Of a stretch of DNA of 64,000 nt, positions 7,351 through 16,486 are shown one piece after another. Under the pieces are notes generated by a model. It was not told the origin of the DNA and did no database searches. It saw only the letters and a list, made by a program, of their open reading frames with translations. The DNA comes from Actinoplanes campanulatus (GTDB lineage Bacteria; Actinomycetota; Actinomycetes; Mycobacteriales; Micromonosporaceae): contig NZ_BMPW01000001.1 of assembly GCF_014647795.1 (NCBI RefSeq), forward strand, positions 434,001-498,000. Direction: 5' to 3'. The position numbers and the translations under genes were made by a program. Each line of letters starts with the position of its first letter. Position 1 is the first letter of the stretch.

Positions 7351-10300
7351 GTGGTGCGGTTCCGGCTGCTGGGTCCGGTGGATGCATCCGAGGGGGCACG
7401 CATCGTCGCGCTCGGCGCGCTCAAACAACGGCACCTGCTGGCCGCGCTGCTGTTCGACGGCGGGCACCCGGTCACCTTCGAGACGCTGATCGACCGGCTC
7501 TGGGGTGACGGGCCGCCGGCCGACGCCCGTGGCGCGCTCTACGGCTATGTGGCCCGGCTGCGCCGGGTGGTCAAGGACAGCACCGGTGTCACCCTGGTCC
7601 GCTGGTCCGGCGGCTACACGTTGCAGGTCCCGGACGGCGCGGTGGACCTGTTCCGGTTCCGTGAGCTGCTCGAGTCGGCCCGGTCCGCCCGGCCCGGCGA
7701 CCGGCTCGCCGCGCTGGACGAGGCGCTCGGGCTGTGGCGTGGCGAGGCGCTGGCCGGGCTGCCCGGCGAGTGGGCCCGGCTGACCCGGGAGAGCCTGGAG
7801 CAGCAGCGGCTCGCGGCGCTGGCCGACTGGGCGGCGGCCGCGGTCGAGGGGGGCCGGCCCGTCGAGGCGGTCGACCGGCTGGCCGCGGCGCTGACCCGGG
7901 ATCCACTGTGTGAGCCGCTGATCGCGGCCATGATGCGTGCGTTGCACGCCTCCGGGCGTACCGTCGAGGCTCTTGATCTTTTTGCCCGGTCGCGCAACCG
8001 GATCGTCGATGAGCTGGGGGCGGAACCCGGGCGGCTGCTGCGCGAAGCGCACACCGCCATCCTGCGCTCACCCGCCGCGTCCGTGCCGGAGCGTGCCGGG
8101 CCCGCGCTTCCGAAGGCGGCCGGGAAGCCGTTCCTGCTCCCTCCGGACCTGCCCGACTACACCGGTTTCACCGAGCGGGTGGCCGAGACCGTGGCGGCGT
8201 TGCGGGCGCCCCGGGCCAGCCCGGTGGTGGTGGTCTCCGGGCCTGGCGGCGCCGGGAAGACGGCGTTCGCGGTGCATGTGGCGCACGCCGTCCGGGACCA
8301 CTACCCGGACGGGTTGCTCTTCCTGGACGTCGGCGGCGCCGACCCGCTGGAGCCGGCCGAGGCGCTGAGCCGGCTGCTGCGCATGCTCGGCGTCACCGAC
8401 GCGGACGCGCAGGGCAACCCGGACCTCCGCGAGCGTGAGGCGCGCTACCGGGCCGAGCTGGCCGGCCGCCGGGTGCTGGTGGTCGTCGACGACGCGGTCC
8501 GGGCCCGGCAGGTTCATCCGTTCCTACCTGGGGACGCCGGGTCGGCGCTGCTGGTGACCAGCCGGTTCCGGCTCGCCACGGTGCCCGCCACCGGCCGGGT
8601 CGAGCTGGGCATGATGTCGCTGGGCGAGGCGTGGGCGCTGCTCACCCGGGTGATCGGCGCGGCCCGGACGGACGCCGATCCGGAGCAGACCGCCCGCCTC
8701 ATCGGGTTGTGCGCGCGGCTGCCGCTGGCCGTTCGGGTGGCCGGCGCCCGGCTGGTGGCCCGGCCGCACTGGGCGGTCGCCCAGCTCGCCGACCGGCTCG
8801 ACGACGAGCGCCGCCGGCTGGACGAGCTGGCCGTCGACGACATGGAGGTGCGGGCCGGGCTGGCCGTCGGCTACCGCGGGCTGAGCCCGCGGGCCCAGGT
8901 CGCCTTCCGTGCGCTGGGCAACCTGGACCCGCCGTCGCTGACCGCGCTCACCGTGGCGGCGCTGCTCGGCACCGGTCTGGACGAGGCCGGCGACCTGGTC
9001 GAGGAGATCACCGACGCGCGGCTGCTGGACGTCATCGGCACGGACGGGTCGTGCATCCGCTACCGCATGCACGACCTGGTCCGCCTGTACGCCGGTGAGC
9101 TGAGCCGGGCCGAACCGGAGGCCGCCCGGGCGACCGTGACCGGGGCGCTGGCCGCGCTGCTGCGCCTGGTGGAGCGCCTGGCCGAGCAGCTTCCGGTGGC
9201 CACCCCGCGGCTCTACCACCCGGCGGGCCTGCCGGAGCCGCCCGCGCACTGGGCCACCACCATCGACCGGGTCGACCTGAACTGCTGGTTCGCCCACGAG
9301 GAGCCGGCCCTGATCGCCGCGGTGGAGCGGGCCGCCGCGCTGGACCTGGTCGAGCCGGCGTGCGGGCTGGCCGACGCGCTGGTGTTCGCGTCGTTCGCGG
9401 CCCGGAACAACTTCGACGGCTGGGAGCGCACGCACACCGCCGTCAGCGTGGCCGCCCGCCGGGCCGGGAACCGTCTCGCCGAGGCCGCCATGGAGTGCGG
9501 CATCGGCCAGCTGCGCTATGCCCAGGACCGGTTCCCGGAGTCGCGGGAGCACTTCTCCCGGGCGGCCGGGCTGTTCGAGGCGGCCGGGCACGACCACGGC
9601 CAGGCGGTGGCGCTGAACGGCCTCGGCACCGTGGGCCGGGAGCTGGGCGAGCACACCGTCGCGCTGCCGCAGATCAACCGGGCCCGGGAGATGCTGGACC
9701 GGCTGGGTGACGACGCCGGGGTGGCGCACGCCCACTACAGCCTCGGTTTCGCGCACCGGGAGCTGGGCCACGACGCGGTAGCGCTGGGCCACTTCGCGTC
9801 CGCACTGGAGCGGTACCGGCGGATCGGCCACCGGCGCGGCGAGCTGATCTCGATCCGCGGCATCGGCCTGGTGCACCGGGCCCGCGGCGAGCTGGCCGAG
9901 GCCGCCGAGCACTGTGCCTCGGCGCACGCCATCGCCACCGGGATCGGCGATCCGCACCTGGCCGCCTACACGGCGCAGGCGCTGGCCAAGGTGTGGATCC
10001 GGCAGGGCGATCCGGAGCGGGGCCGCGATCCGCTGCGGACCGCGCTGGCCACCACCACCGGGCGGCGCGACGGGTACGGGACGGCGCTGGTCACCCGTAC
10101 CCTCGGTGAGCTGCATCTGGCGGCCGGCCGTCCGGCCGAGGCGATCAGGCTGCTGGAGTCGGCCGCCGAGCAGTGGCGGGCCATCGGGATGGAGCTGGGG
10201 CGGGCGCGGACGCTGCGGGATCTGGGCGCGGCACGCCGCGCGGCCGGCGATCACGATGCCGCGCACCGGGACTGGGCGGCGGCCGGGGAGGTCTTTCAGG

Positions 10301-10479
10301 AGCTGGGCGTCCGGGAACGCACCGAGCTGACCGGGTGGCGTGCCCGGTTCGGCTGTCACTGCCCGCCGGAGACCGTCTCGGCGGCCCGCAGCACCCGCAG
10401 CACGTTGCCGCCGGCCAGCGCCGCCAGGTCCGCGTCGGACCAGCGGCGGGCCGCCAGTTCCCCGAACAACCGGGGATAG
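7351..10479 (+). CDS. AfsR/SARP-family regulator (BTAD, NB-ARC, TPR)
   Basis: A 1042-residue regulator. Residues 1-90 form the OmpR-like winged helix of SARPs (RFRLLGPVDASEG, RLWGDGPPADARGALYGYVARLRR). Residues 90-245 are the bacterial transcriptional activation domain. An NB-ARC ATPase follows, with the P-loop GPGGAGKT near residue 297, the Walker B-like VLVVVDDA and the MHDLVRLYA signature. The C-terminal third is TPR repeats. Such proteins activate secondary-metabolite genes through direct heptamer repeats. It starts at GTG-GTG after GAGGGGG. Its last 124 bases overlap the 3' end of the opposite dipeptidase gene, so the final 40 or so residues are of doubtful importance. The target may be the polyketide locus 5 kb downstream (inference). 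Confidence 0.9.
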   Translation: MVRFRLLGPVDASEGARIVALGALKQRHLLAALLFDGGHPVTFETLIDRLWGDGPPADARGALYGYVARLRRVVKDSTGVTLVRWSGGYTLQVPDGAVDLFRFRELLESARSARPGDRLAALDEALGLWRGEALAGLPGEWARLTRESLEQQRLAALADWAAAAVEGGRPVEAVDRLAAALTRDPLCEPLIAAMMRALHASGRTVEALDLFARSRNRIVDELGAEPGRLLREAHTAILRSPAASVPERAGPALPKAAGKPFLLPPDLPDYTGFTERVAETVAALRAPRASPVVVVSGPGGAGKTAFAVHVAHAVRDHYPDGLLFLDVGGADPLEPAEALSRLLRMLGVTDADAQGNPDLREREARYRAELAGRRVLVVVDDAVRARQVHPFLPGDAGSALLVTSRFRLATVPATGRVELGMMSLGEAWALLTRVIGAARTDADPEQTARLIGLCARLPLAVRVAGARLVARPHWAVAQLADRLDDERRRLDELAVDDMEVRAGLAVGYRGLSPRAQVAFRALGNLDPPSLTALTVAALLGTGLDEAGDLVEEITDARLLDVIGTDGSCIRYRMHDLVRLYAGELSRAEPEAARATVTGALAALLRLVERLAEQLPVATPRLYHPAGLPEPPAHWATTIDRVDLNCWFAHEEPALIAAVERAAALDLVEPACGLADALVFASFAARNNFDGWERTHTAVSVAARRAGNRLAEAAMECGIGQLRYAQDRFPESREHFSRAAGLFEAAGHDHGQAVALNGLGTVGRELGEHTVALPQINRAREMLDRLGDDAGVAHAHYSLGFAHRELGHDAVALGHFASALERYRRIGHRRGELISIRGIGLVHRARGELAEAAEHCASAHAIATGIGDPHLAAYTAQALAKVWIRQGDPERGRDPLRTALATTTGRRDGYGTALVTRTLGELHLAAGRPAEAIRLLESAAEQWRAIGMELGRARTLRDLGAARRAAGDHDAAHRDWAAAGEVFQELGVRERTELTGWRARFGCHCPPETVSAARSTRSTLPPASAARSASDQRRAASSPNNRG

Positions 10480-11447
10480 CCGGACACGTCGTCGAGCCCG
10501 GCCGGCATGTCGCCGCAGCCGTCGAAGTCGCCGCCGATGCCGACGTGCTCGATCCCGGCCACCGCACGGACGTGCTCGACGTGGTCGGCCACCTGCTCCA
10601 CCGTCACCGGTGGAGGCGGGCCGTCCGGCTGCCGCTCCCAGGCCCACCGGTCGGCGGTCAGGAACGCCGGGACGAAGGTCACCATGCACACGCCGCCGTT
10701 GCCGGGCAGCCGGGTCAGCACGTCGTCGGGCACGTTGCGGGGGTGGCCGCAGAGCGCCCGCGCCGACGAGTGGCTGAAGATCACCGGCGCGGTGCTGACG
10801 TCCAGGGCGTCGTGCATCGTGGTGTCGGCGACGTGCGACAGATCGACCAGCATGCCGATCCGGTTCATCTCGGCGATCACCGCACGGCCGAAGTCGTTCA
10901 GGCCACCGAGCCGGGGTACGTCGGTGGCGCTGTCCGCCCAGGCGACGTTCTGGTTGTGGGTCAGGGTCAGATACCGTACGCCCAACTGGGCCAGCATGCG
11001 CAGGACGGCGAGCGAGTCGCAGATGCTGTGGCCGCCCTCGGCCCCGATGAGCCCGGCGATGCGCCCGGCCCGGAAGGCCGCCTCCACCTGGTCCGCGGTC
11101 CGCGCCGGCGCCAGCCGGCCGGAGTGCAGCCGGGTCATCTCGTGGACGAGGTCGATCTGCTGGAGGGTGCGCACCACGGCGGCGGCCGGTGGCAGGTCGC
11201 CGGGCACGTAGACGGACCAGAACTGGGCGCCGACCCGTCCCGCGGTGAGCCGCGGCAGATCGGTGCGGGTCCGTGGATGCGGTTGGTCCAGGGCGAACTT
11301 CTCCAGCTCGGCCGGGGAGACCGGGCCTCCGGCCAGGGTGCGCAGCGCGTCGGGCAGATCGTTGTGCCCGTCGATCAGCGGGTACGCGCTGAGCAGGCGG
11401 GCGATTCGGTCGCCCCCGTCACGAGCAGACTCGTCGATCGGCCACAC
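10356..11447 (-). CDS. Membrane dipeptidase, peptidase family M19
   Basis: A 363-residue amidohydrolase-fold zinc enzyme. The metal-ligand motifs appear in order: IDGHNDLPDAL (His-x-Asp), GAEGGHSI (bridging Glu), VDLSHVADTT (His), IFSHSSARAL (His) and IGGDFDG (Asp). There is no signal peptide, so it is probably cytoplasmic, unlike the mammalian membrane form. It hydrolyses dipeptides, including D-residue or modified ones. It overlaps the 3' end of the SARP gene tail-to-tail. A tailoring or resistance role for a natural product is possible but unsupported. Confidence 0.9.
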   Translation of the reverse strand: MWPIDESARDGGDRIARLLSAYPLIDGHNDLPDALRTLAGGPVSPAELEKFALDQPHPRTRTDLPRLTAGRVGAQFWSVYVPGDLPPAAAVVRTLQQIDLVHEMTRLHSGRLAPARTADQVEAAFRAGRIAGLIGAEGGHSICDSLAVLRMLAQLGVRYLTLTHNQNVAWADSATDVPRLGGLNDFGRAVIAEMNRIGMLVDLSHVADTTMHDALDVSTAPVIFSHSSARALCGHPRNVPDDVLTRLPGNGGVCMVTFVPAFLTADRWAWERQPDGPPPPVTVEQVADHVEHVRAVAGIEHVGIGGDFDGCGDMPAGLDDVSGYPRLFGELAARRWSDADLAALAGGNVLRVLRAAETVSGGQ

Positions 11448-11537
11448 CCGCGGTCACACCCCATCCGAAGCCGTGTCTCGTCCCGGCGACGTCCTCAGGC
11501 TGTCACGGGCGTCTGCCGGTTTTCTGGCACGTTTCTG

Positions 11538-12710
11538 TCAGCCCGGCGGGAGGCCGGGCGGGAGGGTGGCGCCCCAGCGGCGGAACTGGGCCCGTGCCTG
11601 CCGCTCGGACCGGGCCAGCAGCCGGGCGCGGCCTCCGGGCAGCCGGCCGAGGCCTTGGCTGACCAGCAGGTTCGCGCCTATCCGGGCGAGGCCGTACCAC
11701 GGCGGGCGGTAGGGCAGGCCGAGGTCGCGCAGGGCGGCCCGGCCGAGCAGCCAGCAGCTCACCGACAGGGCCCGCTCCCGCTCGTAGCGGCGCCGCCAGC
11801 CGGTCGTCACGTCGTCGGTCATGTCGATGAGCGCGCGGGCCAGGGCGACGCTGTTGCCGTCCGGCGGCGGATCGTGGGACAGGAAGTGGTAGAGCAGCCG
11901 CCGGCCGCGCCGCTCGGTGTGTGGCAGCCAGTCCTCGTCGACACCCATCAGCCAGCCGATGTAGCTCCACAGGTGCATCACCGCGTGGGCGTCGGGGCGG
12001 GACACCCGGACTCCCAGGAGCCGCAGGTGCAGCAGGAAGCTGGTGCTGAAGACGCCGAGCGTGCTGGCCTGGTCGTACTGGTTGACGGGCACGCCGCGCA
12101 GCTCCCAGTCCCAGGCCGGATCGGCCTCCAGGCGGGCGTTGACCAGCGCGTGCATGACCCGGACGTGCAGGCTGATCCGGTAGCCCTCGGCGCCCGGGTC
12201 GAGGCCGCCCGGTGCGGTGACCGCGCGCCACCAGATCGAGGTCTCCTGGATCCGGCGCAGCGTCTCGCCGCCGGCCAGCCGCCCGGTCCGCACCAGCGGC
12301 TCCAGCGCGGCCGCGGTGCGGTAGCCGCCGAGCAGCGACCCGTACGCCAGGACCAGGCCGGCGTCCATGCCGAACGTCCGGCAGGCTTCGGCGCCGTGGG
12401 CCAGCAACGTGTCGTCCACCCAGGACGGCCGCCGCCCGACCGCGTCGTAGAAGGCCCGCAGCGGCTCCGGCACGTCGCCGTCCGGGCCGGCGGCGAGCGC
12501 CCGGTGCAGCTCGTTCGGCCGCACCGCCCGGACCAGCTCGGCGGCGAGCTCGTCGCGGCGGATCAGGCCGGCGCCGAGCGCGGCCAGTTCCTCCCCGGTG
12601 GGGTTCGCTCCCGGGCCGGTGACCAGCCGCAGCGGGCGGGCGGCCCGCTCGGACCACTCCCGGTCGGCGCCGAACCGGGTGGGCACCCGCAGTTCCGCGT
12701 GCGTCGTCAT
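11538..12710 (-). CDS. Oxygenase MpaB family protein (DUF2236)
   Basis: A 390-residue protein of the MpaB/latex-clearing-protein fold, a haem-b binding helical domain. Recognisable parts are the conserved region with LGVFSTSFLLHLRLLG, DAHAVMHLWSYIGWLMGVDEDWLP, and the C-terminal ALRDLGLPYRPPWY. Members are oxygenases or membrane-associated redox proteins acting on lipids, terpenes or rubber-like chains. No signal peptide is seen. It is in the same direction as the dipeptidase, 90 bases upstream of it. The substrate is unknown. Confidence 0.8.
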   Translation of the reverse strand: MTTHAELRVPTRFGADREWSERAARPLRLVTGPGANPTGEELAALGAGLIRRDELAAELVRAVRPNELHRALAAGPDGDVPEPLRAFYDAVGRRPSWVDDTLLAHGAEACRTFGMDAGLVLAYGSLLGGYRTAAALEPLVRTGRLAGGETLRRIQETSIWWRAVTAPGGLDPGAEGYRISLHVRVMHALVNARLEADPAWDWELRGVPVNQYDQASTLGVFSTSFLLHLRLLGVRVSRPDAHAVMHLWSYIGWLMGVDEDWLPHTERRGRRLLYHFLSHDPPPDGNSVALARALIDMTDDVTTGWRRRYERERALSVSCWLLGRAALRDLGLPYRPPWYGLARIGANLLVSQGLGRLPGGRARLLARSERQARAQFRRWGATLPPGLPPG

Positions 12711-12750
12711 GAACCGACGATAAGTGAATCCGGATTCGCACGCTACCGGC

Positions 12751-13941
12751 TCAGGCCGCGGCCGCCTTCAGATCCGCGGCCCGGTCGGTGCGCTCCCAGG
12801 TGAACTCGGGCAGCTCCCGCCCGAAGTGGCCGTAGGCGGCGGTGCCGACGTAGATCGGGCGGCGCAGGCCGAGATCCCGGCAGATCGCGGCCGGGCGCAG
12901 GTCGAACACCTCACCGACGGCCTTCTCGATCCGTTCCGGCGGCACGTTCTCGGTGCCGAACGTCTCCACCGACAGGCTCACCGGGCGGGCGGCGCCGATC
13001 GCGTACGCCACCTGCACCTCGCAGCTGGCCGCCAGCCCGGCGGCCACCACGTTCTTGGCGACCCAGCGCATCGCGTACGCCGCGGACCGGTCCACCTTGG
13101 ACGGGTCCTTGCCGGAGAACGCGCCGCCGCCGTGCCGGGCCCAGCCGCCGTACGTGTCCACGATGATCTTGCGGCCGGTGAGTCCGGCGTCACCCATCGG
13201 GCCGCCGACCTCGAAGCGCCCGGTCGGGTTGACCAGCAGCCGGTAGCCGTCGACGTCCAGGCCGAGGCCCTCCAGTTCCGGCTCGATCACGTGCTCACGC
13301 ACGTCCGGGGTGAGCAGCCCGTCCAGCGAGACGCCGGACGCGTGCTGGCTGGACACCACGACGGTGTGCAGCCGCACCGGGCGCCGGCCGGCGTACTCGA
13401 CGGTGATCTGGGTCTTGCCGTCCGGCCGCAGGTAGGCCATCGTCCCGTCGCGGCGGACCTGGCCGAGGCGGCGGGCCAGCCGGTGCGCCAGGGCGATCGG
13501 CAGCGGCATCAGCTCCGGGGTCTGGTCGCAGGCGAAGCCGAACATCAGGCCCTGGTCGCCAGCGCCCTGTGCGTCCAGCGGATCGTCCCCGTCCCCGGTA
13601 CGCCGTTCCAGCGCCCGGTCGACGCCCCGGGCGATGTCCGGCGACTGGGTGCCGATCGCGACGTTCACCCCGCAGGTGGCGCCGTCGAAACCCTTGTACG
13701 AGGAGTCGTACCCGATGTCCAGCAGGGTCGAGCGGACCACCGCCGGGATGTCGACCCAGGCCTGGGTGGTCACCTCGCCGGCCACGTGGACCTGCCCGGT
13801 GGTGATCAGCGTCTCGACCGCGACGCGGGACGCCGGGTCACCGGCCAGCATGCAGTCCAGTACGGCGTCGCTGATCTGGTCGGCGATCTTGTCGGGGTGT
13901 CCCTCGGTGACCGACTCGGAGGTGAACAGATGTGTTCTCAC
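12751..13941 (-). CDS. metK: S-adenosylmethionine synthetase
   Basis: A 396-residue full-length MetK. The start [22 protein letters not shown] gives the N-terminal ATP-binding signature. [15 protein letters not shown] is the conserved GAGDQG loop and [19 protein letters not shown] the phosphate-binding C-terminal signature. It makes SAM from methionine and ATP. The GTG start overlaps the stop of the upstream methyltransferase (GTGA), and AGGAGGG lies inside that gene's end, so the two are translationally coupled. A long open extension upstream in this frame is antisense to the methyltransferase and was rejected. Position beside a methyltransferase in a pigment locus suggests a pathway-dedicated copy besides a housekeeping one elsewhere (inference). 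Confidence 0.97.
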   Translation of the reverse strand: MRTHLFTSESVTEGHPDKIADQISDAVLDCMLAGDPASRVAVETLITTGQVHVAGEVTTQAWVDIPAVVRSTLLDIGYDSSYKGFDGATCGVNVAIGTQSPDIARGVDRALERRTGDGDDPLDAQGAGDQGLMFGFACDQTPELMPLPIALAHRLARRLGQVRRDGTMAYLRPDGKTQITVEYAGRRPVRLHTVVVSSQHASGVSLDGLLTPDVREHVIEPELEGLGLDVDGYRLLVNPTGRFEVGGPMGDAGLTGRKIIVDTYGGWARHGGGAFSGKDPSKVDRSAAYAMRWVAKNVVAAGLAASCEVQVAYAIGAARPVSLSVETFGTENVPPERIEKAVGEVFDLRPAAICRDLGLRRPIYVGTAAYGHFGRELPEFTWERTDRAADLKAAAA

Positions 13942-14777
13942 CGGTCCGCGCCCTCCTGGACGGCGTCCACCAGCCACAGCCGGGCGTCGCCCATCACCGT
14001 GACGTCGGCGATCGGCGGGATGTCCCGGCCGTTGCGCTTGGCGATCTCCGCCTGCCCGGTGATCCGGCCGCGCCAGCCGTGCCCGGCCAGCCAGGCGACC
14101 GGATCCTCCACGGAGGACTGCCAGGAGGCGGCGGTGGCGGCGAGCCGGTTGTGCGCAGGCTTCATCCGCGGATGCTCGCTGTACGCCTGGTTCACGTGCT
14201 CGATCGCCAGCCTGCTGCCGGTGCCGCTGAGGGCGCCGATCCGGGCCAGCAGGCGGTCGTTGTCCGCCGCGGTGAGGTAGACCATCAGGCCCTCGACCAG
14301 CCAGGCGGTGGGCAGTTCCGGGTCGAAGCCGGCGTCCCGCAGCGCGCCCGGCCACTCCTCGCGCAGGTCGGCCGGCACCGGCACCCGCTCGCAGGACGGC
14401 ACCGCGCCCCGCCTGGCCAGCACCTCGTTCTTGAAGCTGAGCAGGTCCGGCAGGTCGACCTCGAAGACCCGGGTGCCGTCCGGCCACAGCATCCGGTACG
14501 CCCGGCTGTCCAGCCCCGCGGCGAGCAGCACCACCTGCCGGATGCCGTCGTCGAGCGCCGTGGTCAGGTAGTCGTCGAAATACCGGGTACGCAGCACGAA
14601 GTGGTCCTCGACGAGCATCCCGGCCCGGCTCAGGTTGCCGATCCAGCCGGCCGCGGCGGCGAGCGGTCCGGCGTACTGGTCGATGAACATCCGGTCCCTG
14701 CGGCGGCCCTCGCGTGCCCGGGCCTGCGCGATCAGAACGGCGGTCCGGCTGACTCCGGTGGGGGTGGGCGGGTGCAT
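13938..14777 (-). CDS. Class I SAM-dependent methyltransferase (TIGR00027/LCMT-like)
   Basis: A 279-residue methyltransferase. It has the leucine-carboxyl-methyltransferase-like pattern of the TIGR00027 family: the YFDDYLTTA segment, the SAM motif [28 protein letters not shown], and [17 protein letters not shown] lies seven bases before the start MHPPTPTG, which is why this start is preferred to one seven codons earlier. Its stop overlaps the metK start, and the FAD hydroxylase ends 10 bases upstream, so the three form an operon. It probably O-methylates the polyketide product. The acceptor is unknown. Confidence 0.85.
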   Translation of the reverse strand: MHPPTPTGVSRTAVLIAQARAREGRRRDRMFIDQYAGPLAAAAGWIGNLSRAGMLVEDHFVLRTRYFDDYLTTALDDGIRQVVLLAAGLDSRAYRMLWPDGTRVFEVDLPDLLSFKNEVLARRGAVPSCERVPVPADLREEWPGALRDAGFDPELPTAWLVEGLMVYLTAADNDRLLARIGALSGTGSRLAIEHVNQAYSEHPRMKPAHNRLAATAASWQSSVEDPVAWLAGHGWRGRITGQAEIAKRNGRDIPPIADVTVMGDARLWLVDAVQEGADR

Positions 14778-14787
14778 GGGTGTCCTC

Positions 14788-15957
14788 CTAAGAATCAACG
14801 AAGTCGACGCGCATGGTCAGCTGGTACGTCTTGCGCCGCACCAGCCGGTCGAACGTCAGGCGCATGAAGGCGTCCCGGAACAGGCAGGCCGGCAGGCTGT
14901 GCCAGCGGGTGAACTCGCCGTTGGCCCGGGACCGGTTCGCTATCCGCCGGACCCGGCCGGCGCGGCGCCGCTCGTACTCGGCGAGCTCTCCGCTCCGGCC
15001 GAGGCACTGGGCGAGCACCACGGCGTCCTCGACGGACTGCCCGGCGCCCTGGCCGAGGTTGAAGGTCATCGGGTGGGCGGCGTCGCCGAGCAGGGTGACC
15101 CGGCCGGTGCTCCACCGGTCGACCGGCGGGCGGTGGAAGATGTGGGCCGGGACGATCCCCTCCTCGCCGGTGGCCTCGATCAGGCCGGTGATCGGGGCCG
15201 GCCAGCCGGCGAACTCGCCCAGCAGCAGTTCCCGGCGACCGCCGCCGACCCCGGACAGGCGGCGGACCCGGCGGTCGCCCAGGATGCCGTCCCAGTAGAT
15301 CCGGCCGTCGGCGAGCCGGTAGTACACGAACCACCGGCCACGGCCCCAGGTGCTGACGAACGCGTGGTCGCGCACGCCCGGCACGCCGGTGTCGATCACG
15401 CCCTGAAAGGCGGTGAAGCCGGCGTAGACGGGCGGCGGCTCGTACGGCATGAGTGCGGCCCGGACCCCCGACCGCAGCCCGTCCGCGCCGACCAGCAGCC
15501 CGGCCCGGACCGTGCGCCCGTTGCCGAACCGCACGGTCACGCCGTCGTCGTCCTCGGTGTGACCGGCGTAGGTGTGGCCGAGCACCACGTCGCCGCCGGC
15601 CGCGTCGAGCAGCATCCGGTGCAGGGCCGGGCGGCTCACCGAGTAGACCGGGGCGCCGGTGCGGGCCGCACCCTCGTCGAGCGGCCAGTCGGCGAGGTTG
15701 GGGCCGTACCAGGTCCAGAACTGGTGCCGGTCCAGCGCGTACCCGATCTCGGCGGTCTCCTTGCCGAGGCCCAGCGCACGCAGCGCCAGCACCGCGTTGT
15801 GCCAGAGCACCAGCCCGTGCCCGGCCTGCGCCCGGCCCAGCTCGGCGGCTCGTTCGTAGACGGTGACCGGGATCCCGGCCCGGCGCAGCGCCACCGCGGC
15901 GGCGAGCCCACCGATGCCGGCGCCGACGATGACCACCTTGGAGGTGCGCTCGTTCAT
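14788..15957 (-). CDS. FAD-dependent aromatic monooxygenase
   Basis: A 389-residue group A flavin hydroxylase. It has the GxGxxG fold at the N-terminus (VIVGAGIGGLAAAVAL), the mid-protein DG motif (LLVGADGLRSGVRAAL, about residue 160) and the GD motif binding the FAD ribityl chain (VTLLGDAAHPMTFNLGQG, about residue 290). It would hydroxylate an aromatic intermediate with NAD(P)H and O2. It corresponds in role to the WhiE-ORFVIII type hydroxylase of spore-pigment clusters. First gene of the hydroxylase-methyltransferase-metK operon; divergent from the SchA/CurD gene across 160 bases. Confidence 0.9.
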   Translation of the reverse strand: MNERTSKVVIVGAGIGGLAAAVALRRAGIPVTVYERAAELGRAQAGHGLVLWHNAVLALRALGLGKETAEIGYALDRHQFWTWYGPNLADWPLDEGAARTGAPVYSVSRPALHRMLLDAAGGDVVLGHTYAGHTEDDDGVTVRFGNGRTVRAGLLVGADGLRSGVRAALMPYEPPPVYAGFTAFQGVIDTGVPGVRDHAFVSTWGRGRWFVYYRLADGRIYWDGILGDRRVRRLSGVGGGRRELLLGEFAGWPAPITGLIEATGEEGIVPAHIFHRPPVDRWSTGRVTLLGDAAHPMTFNLGQGAGQSVEDAVVLAQCLGRSGELAEYERRRAGRVRRIANRSRANGEFTRWHSLPACLFRDAFMRLTFDRLVRRKTYQLTMRVDFVDS

Positions 15958-16117
15958 TTCGCCGACGCTAGGGGCGGGTCCATGGGAACGTCTTCCACCA
16001 GGCGGCGGAGCCGGTCATCCGCACGCCGGAGACGGCATTTCCGACCGGCGGCGGAAGACCCCCGGCGCCGTTGCGGCCAGGCTGATGCCCCATGCCACGT
16101 CAAACGGAGGAAAAGCG

Positions 16118-16486
16118 ATGCAACGGTACGCCGTGATGTTCCGGATCAGGCCCGGCACCGAGGACAAGGTCCGGGAGCTGCTCGCCACCTATGCGCCACC
16201 GGAGTGGGTCACGCCGGACGGCACCCGGCTGCTGAGCACGTCCATCTTCATGAAGGACGGTCTGGTGATCCGCATGATCGAGATCGACGGGAACCTGCCG
16301 TCGGTGATGGCCCACCTCGGCCGCCAGCCCAGCGTGCAGAAGCTGGAGCGGGAGCTGAACCAGTACCTGGCCGACGGGCACCAGCGTGACGTGAGCTCGC
16401 CGGACGGCGCCCGCACCTTCTTCCAGAGGGCGCTCATGGAGCACGTCACCACCCGCCGGGCGACCTTCGAGGACGCGCCGACATGA
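16118..16486 (+). CDS. SchA/CurD-like domain protein
   Basis: A 122-residue protein beginning MQRYAVMFRIRPGTEDKV, preceded by GGAGGAAAA. It resembles the SchA/CurD family, named from the Streptomyces halstedii sch and S. curacoi cur spore-pigment clusters, with a ferredoxin-like alpha/beta fold and the segments STSIFMKDGLVIRMIEIDG and FFQRALM. The biochemical role of the family is not settled; it is linked to type II polyketide cyclisation or oxidation. It opens the rightward operon and overlaps the next gene by ATGA. Confidence 0.85.
   Translation: MQRYAVMFRIRPGTEDKVRELLATYAPPEWVTPDGTRLLSTSIFMKDGLVIRMIEIDGNLPSVMAHLGRQPSVQKLERELNQYLADGHQRDVSSPDGARTFFQRALMEHVTTRRATFEDAPT

Noticed and set aside
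8524-10689. 721-codon minus-strand open frame
   Set aside because: Antisense to the SARP regulator, with Arg/Gly/Pro-rich shadow composition and no domain; the opposite strand has clear winged-helix, NB-ARC and TPR motifs.
13942-14487. N-terminal extension of metK by about 180 codons
   Set aside because: The extension is antisense or out of frame to the methyltransferase. The normal MetK start ([17 protein letters not shown]) has its own GTG and ribosome site.
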